Below, piece by piece: positions 26,452 through 35,593 of a stretch of 64,000 nucleotides of DNA. A program made the translations under genes and the position numbers. The DNA comes from Glycomyces harbinensis (lineage in GTDB: Bacteria; Actinomycetota; Actinomycetes; Mycobacteriales; Micromonosporaceae). Every line of letters starts with the position of its first letter. Within the stretch, counting starts at the first letter, position 1. The DNA is taken from positions 1-64,000 of the forward strand of contig NZ_FNAD01000017.1 of the NCBI RefSeq assembly GCF_900101745.1. The letters run 5' to 3'. The notes below the pieces were generated by a model, which was given only the letters and a program-made list of their open reading frames with translations, did no database searches and was not told the DNA's origin.

Positions 26452-27783
26452 ATGCAGACGGTACTGGCGGACCGGTACGTCCTGGAGCAGGAGATCGCGC
26501 GCGGCGCGGTCGGCGTCGTGTGGCGCGCACTCGACCGGGTGACCGGCGACCGGGTGGCCGTGAAGATCCTCCGCCCTGAACTGCGCGGCGAGGCCGAGAT
26601 CTTCGAGAGCTTCCGCGCCGAGGCCGGCATCCTGCGCACTATCGACCTGCCCGGCGTGGTCGGCGTCAAGGACTTCATCGTCACCGACGCGGTGTGCGCG
26701 GTCGTCCTGGAGTTCATCGAGGGTCCGGACCTGCGCGAGCGGCTGCGCCTGCACGGCCCCCTCCCGGCCGCCGAGGCCGCGCTCCGCTGCGCGAGCGCCG
26801 CCGAGACGCTCGCCGCGATCCACCGCGCCGGATACCGGCACGGCGACGTCAAGCCCGGCAACCTCATGCTCTGGGGCGAGAGCGGCGTCAAGTTCGTCGA
26901 CTTCGGCATCGCCCGCGCCGCCGCCTCCAAGACCGCGCCCTCCCACGGCACCCCCGAGTACATCGCCCCCGAGGTCGCCTCGGGCGACTCCGCCAGCACC
27001 GGCGTCGACAGCTACGCGCTCGGCCTGGTCCTGTACGAGGCCCTCACCGGCCACAGCGCCTACCGGGGCGGCTCGATCACCGACGTGGTCGAGCGCCACG
27101 TGACGCGCATCCCCGTCAAGCCCGCCGCCGTGGACGCCGGGCTGTGGCGCCTGGTCGAGATGCTCCTCGCGCTCGACCCGGGCGCCCGCGGCGACCTCGA
27201 CGCCGTCGCCGCCGAACTGCGCCGCCTCGCGCCGCGCCTGCCCACGAGCGCCACCGCGCCGATCGAACCCGAACTGCGCGAACGGGACGCGACCGCGTCC
27301 TACTCCTACGACCCGGTGACCCCGCACGCCCCGCAGATCGGCCAGGGCGCCCTCGGCGCGATGCTCGCGGCCGAATCCGCTCCCGCGGACGGGGATGCGA
27401 AGGGGCGCCGCGGCCTCCTCGTGCTGGGCGCCGCGTGCGCCCTGGTCCTCATCGCCGCCGCGATCTCGGTCGTCGTGGTCTTCACGGGCACGGACGCTCC
27501 GAACGGGGACGATGTGGCCGATCCGTCCGATGAGGCCTCCACCAGCGCACCCGCCGACGACGAGTCCGAGGACGGGCCAACGGAACCGGCGACAGAGGAC
27601 GGTGCCACGCCCGGCGACGACGCGAGCGCGAGCGACGACCCGGAGTCCGAAACTGACACACCTGCACCAGATTCAGATAATTTGTCCGAATCAGAGGATG
27701 CCGGAGATGACTCCACAGAGGGCACTACAGATGCGAACACGCCCGGATCGGATCTCATCGGTTCGCCCATGCCTGACAACTGA
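26452..27783 (+). CDS. membrane Ser/Thr protein kinase (Hanks type)
   Basis: 443 residues from ATG 26452 (GAGGAGCAGCC). Kinase domain at 1-270: VAVKILRP lysine, catalytic loop HGDVKPGNLML (Arg of HRD replaced by Gly, catalytic Asp kept), DFG in VDFGIARA and APE in YIAPEVAS. One transmembrane helix (LLVLGAACALVLIAAAISVVVVF, about 320-342), then a low-complexity acidic Thr/Ser/Asp-rich outer tail with no sensor domain. RxD replaced by GxD suggests activation-loop independent control. Partner of the divergent PP2C gene by inference. Confidence 0.9.
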   Translation: MQTVLADRYVLEQEIARGAVGVVWRALDRVTGDRVAVKILRPELRGEAEIFESFRAEAGILRTIDLPGVVGVKDFIVTDAVCAVVLEFIEGPDLRERLRLHGPLPAAEAALRCASAAETLAAIHRAGYRHGDVKPGNLMLWGESGVKFVDFGIARAAASKTAPSHGTPEYIAPEVASGDSASTGVDSYALGLVLYEALTGHSAYRGGSITDVVERHVTRIPVKPAAVDAGLWRLVEMLLALDPGARGDLDAVAAELRRLAPRLPTSATAPIEPELRERDATASYSYDPVTPHAPQIGQGALGAMLAAESAPADGDAKGRRGLLVLGAACALVLIAAAISVVVVFTGTDAPNGDDVADPSDEASTSAPADDESEDGPTEPATEDGATPGDDASASDDPESETDTPAPDSDNLSESEDAGDDSTEGTTDANTPGSDLIGSPMPDN

Positions 27784-28035
27784 AATCGATCGCGACAGTC
27801 GATAATGATCCGTGACCGGCGGACAACGCAGCGTCCACCCCGCTCAAGGGAGCGATCGGGATCACATGATTGACATTCTCTGAACAGGCGTTGCAAACCC
27901 GGCGAGGATTCCCACCATTTCGCAAGCCTTGCAGTGATTTCCACGGTCACACCGTCTCAAGCATCGGTCCCGGTCTATCGACACATTGGAGCTGTCCACT
28001 TGTCAGACCGGCATCCACATGGCATCCTGTCGGCT

Positions 28036-28539
28036 ATGGCAGGAAAAGAACTCAACGCAACCTCAGCAGCATTGCTGGGCTTGCTACACGAAGGACCGAT
28101 GACCGGCGGACAACTCATGGCGGAGGCGACCCGTCGCCTCGGTCCGTACTGGACCATGACGCGTTCGCAGGTCTACCGCGAACTGCCGGCGCTGGCCGAA
28201 GGCGGACTCGTCCGCGTCGGGAAGCCGGGGCCCCGCGCCTCGGTGCCCTACACGATCAGCGCCAACGGCAAGCGGGCGTTCACCCGCTGGCTCAACGAGC
28301 CGGCCCGGATCGGCCAGCTGCGCGACCCCGTCGCGCTGCGCACGGCGTTCCTCGACTACATCTCGAAGGACACCGCCGAAGAGATGTTCGCGGACGCGAC
28401 CGAGCAGCACCAGGAGGCCTTGGCAGAGGCCCGCGCGGCTGCGAAGGACTACGCGGACGAGGACCCGAACGCGGCGATCGCGATGGAATTCGCCATCGGA
28501 TACCACCGCTCGGCCCTCAGCTGGCTGAAGAAGCGATAG
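28036..28539 (+). CDS. PadR-family transcriptional regulator
   Basis: 167 residues from ATG 28036. PadR winged helix: LNATSAALLGLLHEGPMTGG, then QLMAEA, and WTMTRSQVYRELPALAEGGL. A helical C-terminal dimerisation region (PadR_C-like) follows. Target unknown. Its position just before prfB does not point to a function. No ribosome site is seen. Confidence 0.85.
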   Translation: MAGKELNATSAALLGLLHEGPMTGGQLMAEATRRLGPYWTMTRSQVYRELPALAEGGLVRVGKPGPRASVPYTISANGKRAFTRWLNEPARIGQLRDPVALRTAFLDYISKDTAEEMFADATEQHQEALAEARAAAKDYADEDPNAAIAMEFAIGYHRSALSWLKKR

Positions 28540-28584
28540 CGGCACGGCCCGGGCTCGGCCCCGGGTGACGATCATCAAGCACGG

Positions 28585-28622
28585 AACGGGACGCGGCCCA
28601 ACGAGGGCTCGCGTCCCGTTTC
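28585..28622 (+). terminator. terminator after the PadR gene
   Basis: AACGGGACGCG and CGCGTCCCGTT with an inner GCCC/GGGC pair, then TTCG. Confidence 0.75.
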
Positions 28623-28657
28623 GTATGAGCCTGAATACAGGCGTACCCTGATCTGTT

Positions 28658-29773
28658 GTGACCAGTGTCGATGTTTCCTCCGATCTCCGTGAACTGAAGG
28701 CGACGCTCGCCAGCGTCGAGGCCGTGCTCGACCTTCCCGCACTCCGCAGCGAGCTGGGCGAGCTCGAGGCTGCCGCCGCCGACCCCGGGCTCTGGGACGA
28801 CCCGGGTCACGCCCAGAAGATCACCTCCCGCCTCTCCTACGTGCAGGCCGAGCTCAAGAAGCTCGCGTCGCTGCACGACCGCATGGACGACGTCGAAGTC
28901 CTCTTCGAGCTCGCCGACGCCGAACACGACCCCGGTGCCGAGGACGAGGCCACCGCCGAGCTCGGCTCGATCCGCAAGGCCGTGGACGAGCTCGAGGTCC
29001 GCACCCTCCTGTCGGGCGAGTACGACGAGCGCGACTGCGTCCTGACCGTGCGGTCGGGCGCCGGCGGCGCCGACGCCTGCGACTTCGCCGAGCAGCTCAT
29101 GCGCATGTACCTGCGCTGGTCGGAGTCGCACCACTTCGGCACCGAGGTGTACGACATCTCCTACGCCGAGGAGGCCGGCATCCGCTCGGCCACCTTCGCC
29201 GTGAACGGCCCCTACGCCTACGGCCACCTCTCGGTCGAGCAGGGCACCCACCGCGTGGTGCGCATCAGCAAATACGACAACCAGGGCCGCCGCCAGACCG
29301 GCTTCGCGGCCGTGGAGGTCGTGCCGGCCCTGGAGCAGACCGACGAGATCGAGGACATCCCCGAGGACGAGATCCGCGTGGACGTCTACCGCTCCTCCGG
29401 GCCCGGCGGCCAGGGCGTCAACACGACCGACTCGGCCGTGCGGCTGACCCACCTTCCGACCGGCATCGTCGTCTCCTGCCAGAATGAGCGCTCGCAGCTC
29501 CAGAACAAGGCCACCGCGATGGGGGTCCTCAAGGCGAAGCTGCTCCAGCGTACGCGGGACGAGGAGCGCGCGAAGGTCGACGAGCTGCGCGGCTCGGCCA
29601 CCGCCTCGTGGGGCGACCAGATGCGCTCGTACGTCGAGCACCCCTACCAGATGGTCAAGGACCTGCGCACCGGCTTTGAGACCGCCGACGTCAAGGGCGT
29701 CTACGACGGCAACATCGACGGCTTCCTGGAGGCCGGGATCCGCTGGCGCAAGAGCGGCGACAAGAACGAGTAG
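28658..29773 (+). CDS. prfB: peptide chain release factor 2
   Basis: 371 residues. RF2 recognises UAA and UGA and triggers peptide release. The GGQ motif ([10 protein letters not shown]) is at 250-252, and the domain order and length are normal. No internal programmed frameshift is present, as usual in actinobacteria. Oddity: the codon-reading SPF tripeptide expected in VRISPFDNQ reads SKY (residues 204-206, bases 29267-29275, codons AGC AAA TAC), and the following TSF reads TGF. Ser is kept; Pro and Phe are not. GTG 28658 lies 8 bases after TACCCT, so it is probably leaderless. Confidence 0.95.
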   Translation: MTSVDVSSDLRELKATLASVEAVLDLPALRSELGELEAAAADPGLWDDPGHAQKITSRLSYVQAELKKLASLHDRMDDVEVLFELADAEHDPGAEDEATAELGSIRKAVDELEVRTLLSGEYDERDCVLTVRSGAGGADACDFAEQLMRMYLRWSESHHFGTEVYDISYAEEAGIRSATFAVNGPYAYGHLSVEQGTHRVVRISKYDNQGRRQTGFAAVEVVPALEQTDEIEDIPEDEIRVDVYRSSGPGGQGVNTTDSAVRLTHLPTGIVVSCQNERSQLQNKATAMGVLKAKLLQRTRDEERAKVDELRGSATASWGDQMRSYVEHPYQMVKDLRTGFETADVKGVYDGNIDGFLEAGIRWRKSGDKNE

Positions 29774-30060
29774 CACCGCCGCCGGACCGCAGATCCTATA
29801 GGATATACGAGCCGCGGGCCGGGTCCGCCGGTCCTCGGGGGACCCTCCCGTCCGTCCGATGCGGACCCCTCCGTGGCCGTTTCGTGACCCTTCGCGGCGG
29901 CCGCATCGGCCGCCTGACCATACCGGCTTCCCCCGAACGGGCGAAATCGCCTCGTTACCTTCGAACGGCCGTGACATATGGTTCCGAATCAGTGGAATAT
30001 GCCACGCTTGTACTGGAGGCGCCCGACCGGCTCCGGGAATCGGCCGATAGACTCCGCCAC
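29774..30060. other. intergenic region prfB-ftsE
   Basis: No gene supported. Contains the short palindrome TCCTATAGGA at 29794-29803. The ftsE -10 TAGACT lies at 30048-30053. Confidence 0.4.
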
Positions 30061-30741
30061 GTGATTCAGCTTGAGGGTGTAACCAAGCACTACCCCCGGT
30101 CGAACCGCCCGTCGGTGGAGGACGTCAACGTCTTCATCGACAAGGGGGAGTTCGTCTTCTTCATCGGGCCGACCGGTGCGGGTAAGTCCACGATGATCAA
30201 GCTCCTGCTGCGCGAAGAGGTTCCCGACAAGGGCAAGATCTCGGTCGGCGACATCGACGTCACCCGGCTGCGGCGCTGGAAGGTCCCCGCCTACCGGCGC
30301 AGCATCGGCTGCGTGTTCCAGGACTTCCGGCTGCTGCCGAACCGGACCGCCGCCGAGAACGTCGCCTTCGCCCTGGAGGTCATCGGCAAGCCGCGCTCGG
30401 TGGCGCGCCGCGTCGTCCCCGAGGTCCTCGAGCTGGTGGGCCTCGGCGGCAAGGAGCACCGCTATCCGCACGAGCTCTCCGGCGGCGAGCAGCAGCGTGT
30501 GGCCGTGGCCCGCGCGTTCGTCAACCGCCCGCTCCTCCTGCTGGCCGACGAGCCGACCGGTAACCTCGACCCCGACACCTCGATCGAGATCATGCGGCTC
30601 CTCGACCGCATCAGCAGGACGGGTACGACCATCCTCATGGTCACCCACGACTCCAACATCGTGAACCAGATGCGCCGTCGCGTCATCGAGATCGAGAACG
30701 GCCAGATCGTCCGCGACCAGGCTCGCGGCGTCTACGGCTAA
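30061..30741 (+). CDS. ftsE: cell division ATP-binding protein FtsE
   Basis: 226 residues from GTG 30061 ([14 protein letters not shown]). ABC ATPase motifs: Walker [13 protein letters not shown], signature [13 protein letters not shown], Walker [13 protein letters not shown], and the H-loop MVTHDS. With FtsX it forms the FtsEX complex that controls septal peptidoglycan hydrolases. A long upstream in-frame extension to 29884 is rejected: FtsE proteins start at this point and a TAGACT -10 lies 7 bases upstream. Confidence 0.95.
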   Translation: MIQLEGVTKHYPRSNRPSVEDVNVFIDKGEFVFFIGPTGAGKSTMIKLLLREEVPDKGKISVGDIDVTRLRRWKVPAYRRSIGCVFQDFRLLPNRTAAENVAFALEVIGKPRSVARRVVPEVLELVGLGGKEHRYPHELSGGEQQRVAVARAFVNRPLLLLADEPTGNLDPDTSIEIMRLLDRISRTGTTILMVTHDSNIVNQMRRRVIEIENGQIVRDQARGVYG

Positions 30742-30763
30742 GCGGAAGGCAGATACAGAGCAC

Positions 30764-31639
30764 ATGCGCGCGAAGTACGTGATGTCCGAGGTCTTCCTCG
30801 GACTGTGGCGCAATATCTCCATGACCGTCGCCATGATCATCACCATGGCCGTCTCGCTGACGATGCTCGGCGCGGGCCTCCTGCTGTACAACCAGGTCGA
30901 CGTGATCGAGGAGTACTACCAGACCAACCTCGAAGTGGTGGTCTACCTCGAGCGCGAGGTCACGCAGGAGGTCAGCGACCAGATCGGCGCGGACCTCAAG
31001 GCCAGCCCGTATGTGGAGCAGGCCGTCTACGAGTCCAAGGAAGAGGCGTACGAGCGCTTCAAGGAGACCTTCGAGGACACTCCGGACCTGGTGAAGTCGG
31101 TCGACGCCGAGGTCCTGCCCTCCGCCTGGCGCATCAAGATGAAGGACATCGCGGACGCGCCGAAGCTCATCGCGGAGTTCCAGGAGCGCGAAGGCGTCTA
31201 CCAGGTCACCAACCAGCGGGAGATCCTGCAGCAGGTCTTCGACATCCTCGGCGGCGCGCAGCGGCTGACGCTGATCGTCGCGCTCGTCCAGGGCATCGCC
31301 GCGCTCATGCTGGTGGCCAACACGATCCAGGTCGCCGCCTACTCGCGGCGCCGCGAGGTCGCGATCATGAAACTGGTCGGCGCCCCGAACTGGTTCGTCC
31401 AGGCCCCGTTCGTCCTGGAGGCGGTCTTCGCCGGCGTGATCGGCTCGATCTTCGCGTTCGCGACGCTCATCGCGGCGAAGTACCTGGTCATCGACGGGCA
31501 GTTCGAGAACCTGTTCAGTCTGATGCCGCCGATCGACATGCAGGCGATCTTGATCCTGCTGCCGATCCTCACCGGGATCTCGGCGGTGATCAGCGCGATC
31601 ACGGCGTGGATCACGTTGCGGTTCAACATCAAGGTCTGA
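30764..31639 (+). CDS. ftsX: cell division membrane protein FtsX
   Basis: 291 residues. A first transmembrane helix (about 20-42), an outer domain with the FtsX pattern (VVVYLEREVTQEVSDQIGAD, KEEAYERFKETFEDT), and three C-terminal helices with the conserved RRREVAIMKLVGAPNWFVQAP. Partner of FtsE in the divisome. The next gene encodes an M23 peptidase with a coiled coil, the type of hydrolase that FtsEX activates. Confidence 0.95.
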   Translation: MRAKYVMSEVFLGLWRNISMTVAMIITMAVSLTMLGAGLLLYNQVDVIEEYYQTNLEVVVYLEREVTQEVSDQIGADLKASPYVEQAVYESKEEAYERFKETFEDTPDLVKSVDAEVLPSAWRIKMKDIADAPKLIAEFQEREGVYQVTNQREILQQVFDILGGAQRLTLIVALVQGIAALMLVANTIQVAAYSRRREVAIMKLVGAPNWFVQAPFVLEAVFAGVIGSIFAFATLIAAKYLVIDGQFENLFSLMPPIDMQAILILLPILTGISAVISAITAWITLRFNIKV

Positions 31640-31709
31640 CCCTCACCTTCGGGGGTACTTGCTCCGAATATCCAGAACATCCGTCGCAGATGGACTAGAT
31701 TCTGGGCCT

Positions 31710-32954
31710 ATGAGGCGAATCGGATGGCTGCTCGCGGCCCTGCTCCTGGCAGGGACCGCGAGCAGTCCCGCGTTCGGGGTCTCCCAGTCCGAACTCGACG
31801 CCGTGGACCGCGACAAGGCCCGCATGGCCGCCGAACTCGAGGACGCCTCGGACGAGGTCCGCGCCGCCGGCCAGGTCCTCGCCGAGACCGAGGCGGAGCT
31901 GCCCGGCGCCGAGCACGAGGTCGACGTCGCCCAGGGCCGGGTCGCCGCCGCCGAAGCCGAAGCGGCCCAAGCCGAACGCGAGGCGGAGGCCGCCCGGGAG
32001 GCCCTCGAGGCCGCCGAGGCCGAGTACGAGGCCGCCGCCGCCGCGGTCGAGGAGGTCCGCGAGGCCCGCGCCTCCATGTTCACCGCGACCGCCCGCGGCG
32101 TCGAACTCCTGACGGTGGACGCGATCCTCGCCTCGGGCGAGCCGCAGAAGGCCGTCGACGGCATGACGTACCTCGAGTTCATGATGGAGGGCAAGAACCT
32201 CGCCGTCGAGGAGGTCACGCTGGCCCGCCGCGAGGCCGCGAACACCGAGAACACCGCCGCCGTCGCCGAAGCCGAAGCGGCCGCCGCCGAGGCCGAGGCG
32301 GCCGAGGCGCTCGCCGCCTCCCAGACCCGCTACGCCGAAGCCCAGGCCGCGCGGCTCGCGGTCGAGGCGCTCGTCGAGGACCGCACCGCCGCCCTGGCGG
32401 TGGCCGAGGGCGCCCGCGACCAGGCCCAGTCCGAGTACGACGACCTCGAAGCCGAGTCCGAGCGCCTCGCCGACGCGCTGCGCGAGGCCGAGGACGACGA
32501 CGATGACGGCGGCTCCTCCGGTGGCGGCTCCTCCTCGGGCGGCGGCAGCTCCGGCTCGGGCTTCGTCGTCCCGGTCGACGGCTGGAAGTCCTCCGACTTC
32601 GGCTGGCGCCGCCACCCGATCTACGGGACCTCCCGCCTGCACGGCGGCACCGACTTCGCCGCCGGCACCGGCGCCACGATCCACGCCGCCGACTCCGGCC
32701 GGGTGGTCTACGCCGGATGGAGCTCCGGATACGGCCAGCTCACGTGCATCAGCCACGGCGGGGGCCTCTCCACCTGCTACGCGCACCAGTCCGCCATCTG
32801 GGTCTCCGACGGCGAGTACGTCGACCGCGACGAGGGGATCGGCGCGGTCGGCAGCACCGGCGACTCGACCGGCCCGCACCTCCACTTCGAGGTCCGCGTC
32901 GACGGCGAGCGGGTCAATCCGGTGGGATACCTGCCCTCGTGCCTGTGCCGGTGA
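31710..32954 (+). CDS. secreted coiled-coil M23 peptidase, likely FtsEX-controlled
   Basis: About 414 residues from ATG 31710, 8 bases after TAGATT. A signal peptide (WLLAALLLAGTASSPAFG), two alanine/glutamate-rich coiled coils (about 28-260), a Gly/Ser linker, and a LytM/M23 domain. The catalytic residues are H and D in HGGTDFA and the GPHLHFE motif. It cleaves peptidoglycan cross-links. The layout matches EnvC/RipC-like partners of FtsEX, and the gene follows ftsX directly. Extra cysteines occur in the peptidase domain (LTCISH, LSTCYAH). Confidence 0.93.
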   Translation: MRRIGWLLAALLLAGTASSPAFGVSQSELDAVDRDKARMAAELEDASDEVRAAGQVLAETEAELPGAEHEVDVAQGRVAAAEAEAAQAEREAEAAREALEAAEAEYEAAAAAVEEVREARASMFTATARGVELLTVDAILASGEPQKAVDGMTYLEFMMEGKNLAVEEVTLARREAANTENTAAVAEAEAAAAEAEAAEALAASQTRYAEAQAARLAVEALVEDRTAALAVAEGARDQAQSEYDDLEAESERLADALREAEDDDDDGGSSGGGSSSGGGSSGSGFVVPVDGWKSSDFGWRRHPIYGTSRLHGGTDFAAGTGATIHAADSGRVVYAGWSSGYGQLTCISHGGGLSTCYAHQSAIWVSDGEYVDRDEGIGAVGSTGDSTGPHLHFEVRVDGERVNPVGYLPSCLCR

Positions 32955-33045
32955 GGCCCGCGCGGCGGGCCCTGTTCGCCGAGGGCGCAGGCCGAAGGGC
33001 GAAATCGGCTTGGGCGGACAGTTGTTCGATCGTTAAACTTGCCGC

Positions 33046-33552
33046 GTGTCCAAGAAACAGCAGGAGAAGGTCAAGCACTCGGGTCCCGAGCGCTCGGTCG
33101 TGACCACCAACCGCAAGGCCCGGCACGACTACGAGATCCTGGACACCTACGAGGCCGGCATGGTCCTGTCCGGTACCGAGGTCAAGGCCCTGCGCCAGGG
33201 CAAGGGGAACATCGTCGACGCGTACGCCGAGATCTACAACGGCGAGGCCCGCGTGCACAACCTCCACATCCCGGAGTACGACTACGGGACGTGGACCAAC
33301 CACCCGCCCCGGCGCATCCGCAAGCTCCTGCTCCACCGCGGCGAGATCGACAAGCTCTCCGCGAAGCTCGACGAGGCCGGCCTGACGCTCGTCCCGCTGT
33401 CGGTGTACTTCCTCAACGGCTACGCCAAAATGGAGCTCGGGCTCGCCCGCGGCCGCAAGAACTACGACAAGCGCCAGGCCATCGCCAAGCGCGAGTCCGA
33501 CCGCGAGATCGAGAAGGCCATGGGCCGCGCCGCCAAGCGCGGCGGCAAGTAG
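33046..33552 (+). CDS. smpB: SsrA-binding protein SmpB
   Basis: 168 residues from GTG 33046, 6 bases after TAAACT. It binds tmRNA and brings it to stalled ribosomes. Family motifs: [40 protein letters not shown], and the basic tail [20 protein letters not shown]. The tmRNA gene follows 115 bp downstream, so both parts of trans-translation are together. Confidence 0.97.
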   Translation: MSKKQQEKVKHSGPERSVVTTNRKARHDYEILDTYEAGMVLSGTEVKALRQGKGNIVDAYAEIYNGEARVHNLHIPEYDYGTWTNHPPRRIRKLLLHRGEIDKLSAKLDEAGLTLVPLSVYFLNGYAKMELGLARGRKNYDKRQAIAKRESDREIEKAMGRAAKRGGK

Positions 33553-33667
33553 CCGGGCCCGGCGCCGGCGCCCCGGAACGGGAATATCCGATGGCCCGGC
33601 CCCGTTGGACCGGGGTAGGATCGCAGAGCACAACTGAACAGAGTGAAGCATTCACTCACCAAGTCTC

Positions 33668-34038
33668 GGGGCTGATCGGTTTCGACTCCGTATGTTGAGG
33701 TGAGGGAAGCGGGTCGAGGAAGCCAACGCTGTCTCGTAAACCAACGTTGGAAACCAATAAGTGCCAACGCAAAACGCACTGACTTCGCCCTCGCTGCCTA
33801 AGCGACCGTGAAGTTGCCGCTCCAGGGGCGCATCCGCCCTGGGTTCGCGGCATCATTTAAGGATGCTGGGCCGACGTCTTGATCGCTGGGACGGAAGGCC
33901 GAGATTCTCGGCGATTAGAGCCCGCCACACCGTCTCGTCCGCGTGATCGGTGGGGCTCGATAAAAGGCACAGCGGACTGCACCCGGAGAAGTCTCACAGA
34001 TGCAGCGGAGGACCAGGGTTCGATTCCCTGCAGCTCCA
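33668..34038 (+). ncRNA. ssrA: tmRNA (ssrA)
   Basis: 371 nt. The 5' end GGGGCTGATCGGTTTCGAC pairs with the 3' end CAGCTCC (acceptor stem GGGGCTG/CAGCTCC). The tRNA-like T arm is CAGGGTTCGATTCCCTG. The tag frame reads ANAKRTDFALAA then TAA at about 33764-33802. CCA is not encoded: the discriminator A at 34038 is followed by CAC. A foreign islet starts immediately after the gene, so its 3' end is the attachment site by inference. Confidence 0.96.
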
Positions 34039-34044
34039 CACACC

Positions 34045-34073
34045 CACATGGGCCCCCTCGCGGGGCCCATGTG
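34045..34073 (+). terminator. hairpin just after ssrA, left end of islet I
   Basis: Perfect 12-bp stem CACATGGGCCCC/GGGGCCCATGTG with a 5-nt loop and no T-run. It now occupies the place of the ssrA terminator. A weaker copy is at the left end of islet II (41443-41465). Confidence 0.5.
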
Positions 34074-34075
34074 TT

Positions 34076-34107
34076 CGTCTGTGACCGGCCGCGGCCGGTC
34101 ACAGACG
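34076..34107. repeat. 32-nt perfect palindrome, left end of islet I
   Basis: Each half is CGTCTGTGACCGGCCG. The islet II counterpart (41468-41499) has the same length and the T-A pair changed to C-G in both arms. A third degenerate copy lies at about 34193-34224. Confidence 0.7.
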
Positions 34108-34233
34108 ATCGTGATTCCTGGCGGTCCCCTACCATCCACAGGGCTGATGGCGGGTTCGATTGCCCTGTGAAGACCGCTTATGAACGCCTGTGCCCGCTTG
34201 TGACTGGCTGTGACCGGTCGCAGGCGTGTATTG

Positions 34234-34678
34234 CGCGTGTCGGTCATGGGGCCAGTCTTAGCGGCGGTCTGACCCGGCGCCATTCGTAATCGCACGGATT
34301 TCTTCGGCCAGCGTTCATGCCTTGACCTCGTAGCGGCTGGACAGGTGCAGCTTCTCTCGGATGTGCTCCTGGTGGGTCTCGACGGTGCTTCGGGAGATGA
34401 AGAGCGGCTCGGCGATCTCGGTGTTTGTCAACCCTTGACCCGTCAGCTGAGCGACCTCCGGGTCGCGCGCGGACAGGGGGAGCGGCATGCGAGCTCGGAG
34501 CCACGGTGGCCTCGGTGACCGCCTCCTTGATCGTCCTCGTGGCCCCGGCCGCCAGGAGTTGCTCGGCCGCCTGCGGTCCGACCCGATTCTCGGCGGCGGC
34601 GACGGCCTCGCGCCGGAAGAAGTCGACGGTGCGCGGCGGAGAGCTTGCGGTTAGCGTCGATCTCGGCCGCCACAAGAG
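34234..34678 (-). pseudogene. degraded partial copy of the regulator 3' end and methyltransferase start
   Basis: Closely similar to 35535-35960. Reading leftwards it gives AAAENRVGPQAAEQLLAAG in one frame, then after a frameshift LSARDPEVAQLTGQGLTNTE and the LuxR HTH ending SSRYEVKA at a premature TGA. Next come the non-coding spacer and MTDTRNT, the first seven residues of the methyltransferase. It is therefore a broken tandem duplication of the junction between the two genes, cut by the islet's left end. Confidence 0.8.
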
Positions 34679-34741
34679 GAGGAATCGCTACCCGGAACAC
34701 GAGTTCAGGGGGCGATCGCTCCCCCTCATGGCAGGAGTGGG

Positions 34742-35551
34742 TCAGGCCGGTGCCTTCCGTCCGCGCAGGCAGATGAACTGGTAGAACCACGTCCGGAACT
34801 CGGGGTCGCGTGTGAGCTCCTGGTATCGCTCCAGTTCCCGCGGTTCGGCTCCGGCGGCCAGCAGCGGTTCCCTGGCCTGGAGGTTCAGCGCCGCATGCAA
34901 GAGCGCGCCCGGTGACCCACCGTTCACGGTCTCGGACACCTCGATGCCGTGGACGTTGGTCAGCCCGGCGCCCGCCATCGCGTCGTCGATCCGGTGGGCC
35001 CAGCCGAAGTCGATGCCGCCCGCGGGACTCACCACCTCATGCGAGAGGTGCTGAATCCGTTTCCACACCGCGACGTCCTGTTCGCTGCGCGCGGAGAGCA
35101 CGCTGAGGGGTCGTCCGCTGGCGTCGCCGATGACGATCCAACCGCCGGGGGCGAGCGCGTCGACGAGCTCGGTGAAGATCGCGTCCCGGCGAGGCAGGTG
35201 CGTCAGCGTGAGCCGGGCGTGGATGAGGTCGTACGGGCCGGCGATCGGCCCGGACAGGCCGTCGTTGATGTCATGGCGGTGGACCGCGATCGGCGGCCCG
35301 TCGGTGAGGTGGGTGGTGTCGATGTCGATCGCGACGACCTCCCCGGTCGGGCCGACCTGGTCCGCGAGCCGGCGGGTGACCGAGCCGCCGCCCGCGCCGA
35401 GGTCGAGGCAGCGCTGCCCGGCCCGGACCGCGATCGGGTCCAGGACGCCGAACGTGTGCCTGTCGAATATCTCGGCGAGGAAGTTCATGTGCTGCAGGCC
35501 GAGGTCGGACCCGGTCTTGAAGAGGTACTGGGTGTTCCGCGTGTCCGTCAT
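34742..35551 (-). CDS. SAM-dependent methyltransferase, class I
   Basis: About 269 residues from ATG 35551 (MTDTRNTQYLFKTGSDLG). Motif I CLDLGAGGGSVTRRL, an acidic end of strand 2 in VVAIDIDTTHL, and GPYDLIHARLTLTHLP. Substrate unknown. It lies just downstream of the AfsR-like regulator in the same direction (43 bp) and is probably in its operon. The alternative start at 35587 would bring it within 7 bp of the regulator stop. Confidence 0.85.
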   Translation of the reverse strand: MTDTRNTQYLFKTGSDLGLQHMNFLAEIFDRHTFGVLDPIAVRAGQRCLDLGAGGGSVTRRLADQVGPTGEVVAIDIDTTHLTDGPPIAVHRHDINDGLSGPIAGPYDLIHARLTLTHLPRRDAIFTELVDALAPGGWIVIGDASGRPLSVLSARSEQDVAVWKRIQHLSHEVVSPAGGIDFGWAHRIDDAMAGAGLTNVHGIEVSETVNGGSPGALLHAALNLQAREPLLAAGAEPRELERYQELTRDPEFRTWFYQFICLRGRKAPA

Positions 35552-35593
35552 GAGGCCAGTCTTCGCCGCGGCCGGGCCCGCCGCCATCCGTAA

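Noticed and set aside
28658..28760. Programmed +1 frameshift in prfB
   Set aside because: The RF2 frame is continuous and the usual in-frame UGA site is absent.
34140..34175. GGCGGGTTCGATTGCCC as a tRNA T-arm or partial tmRNA copy
   Set aside because: No acceptor or anticodon arms can be folded around it; it recurs at 41543 as part of the islet left-end homology.
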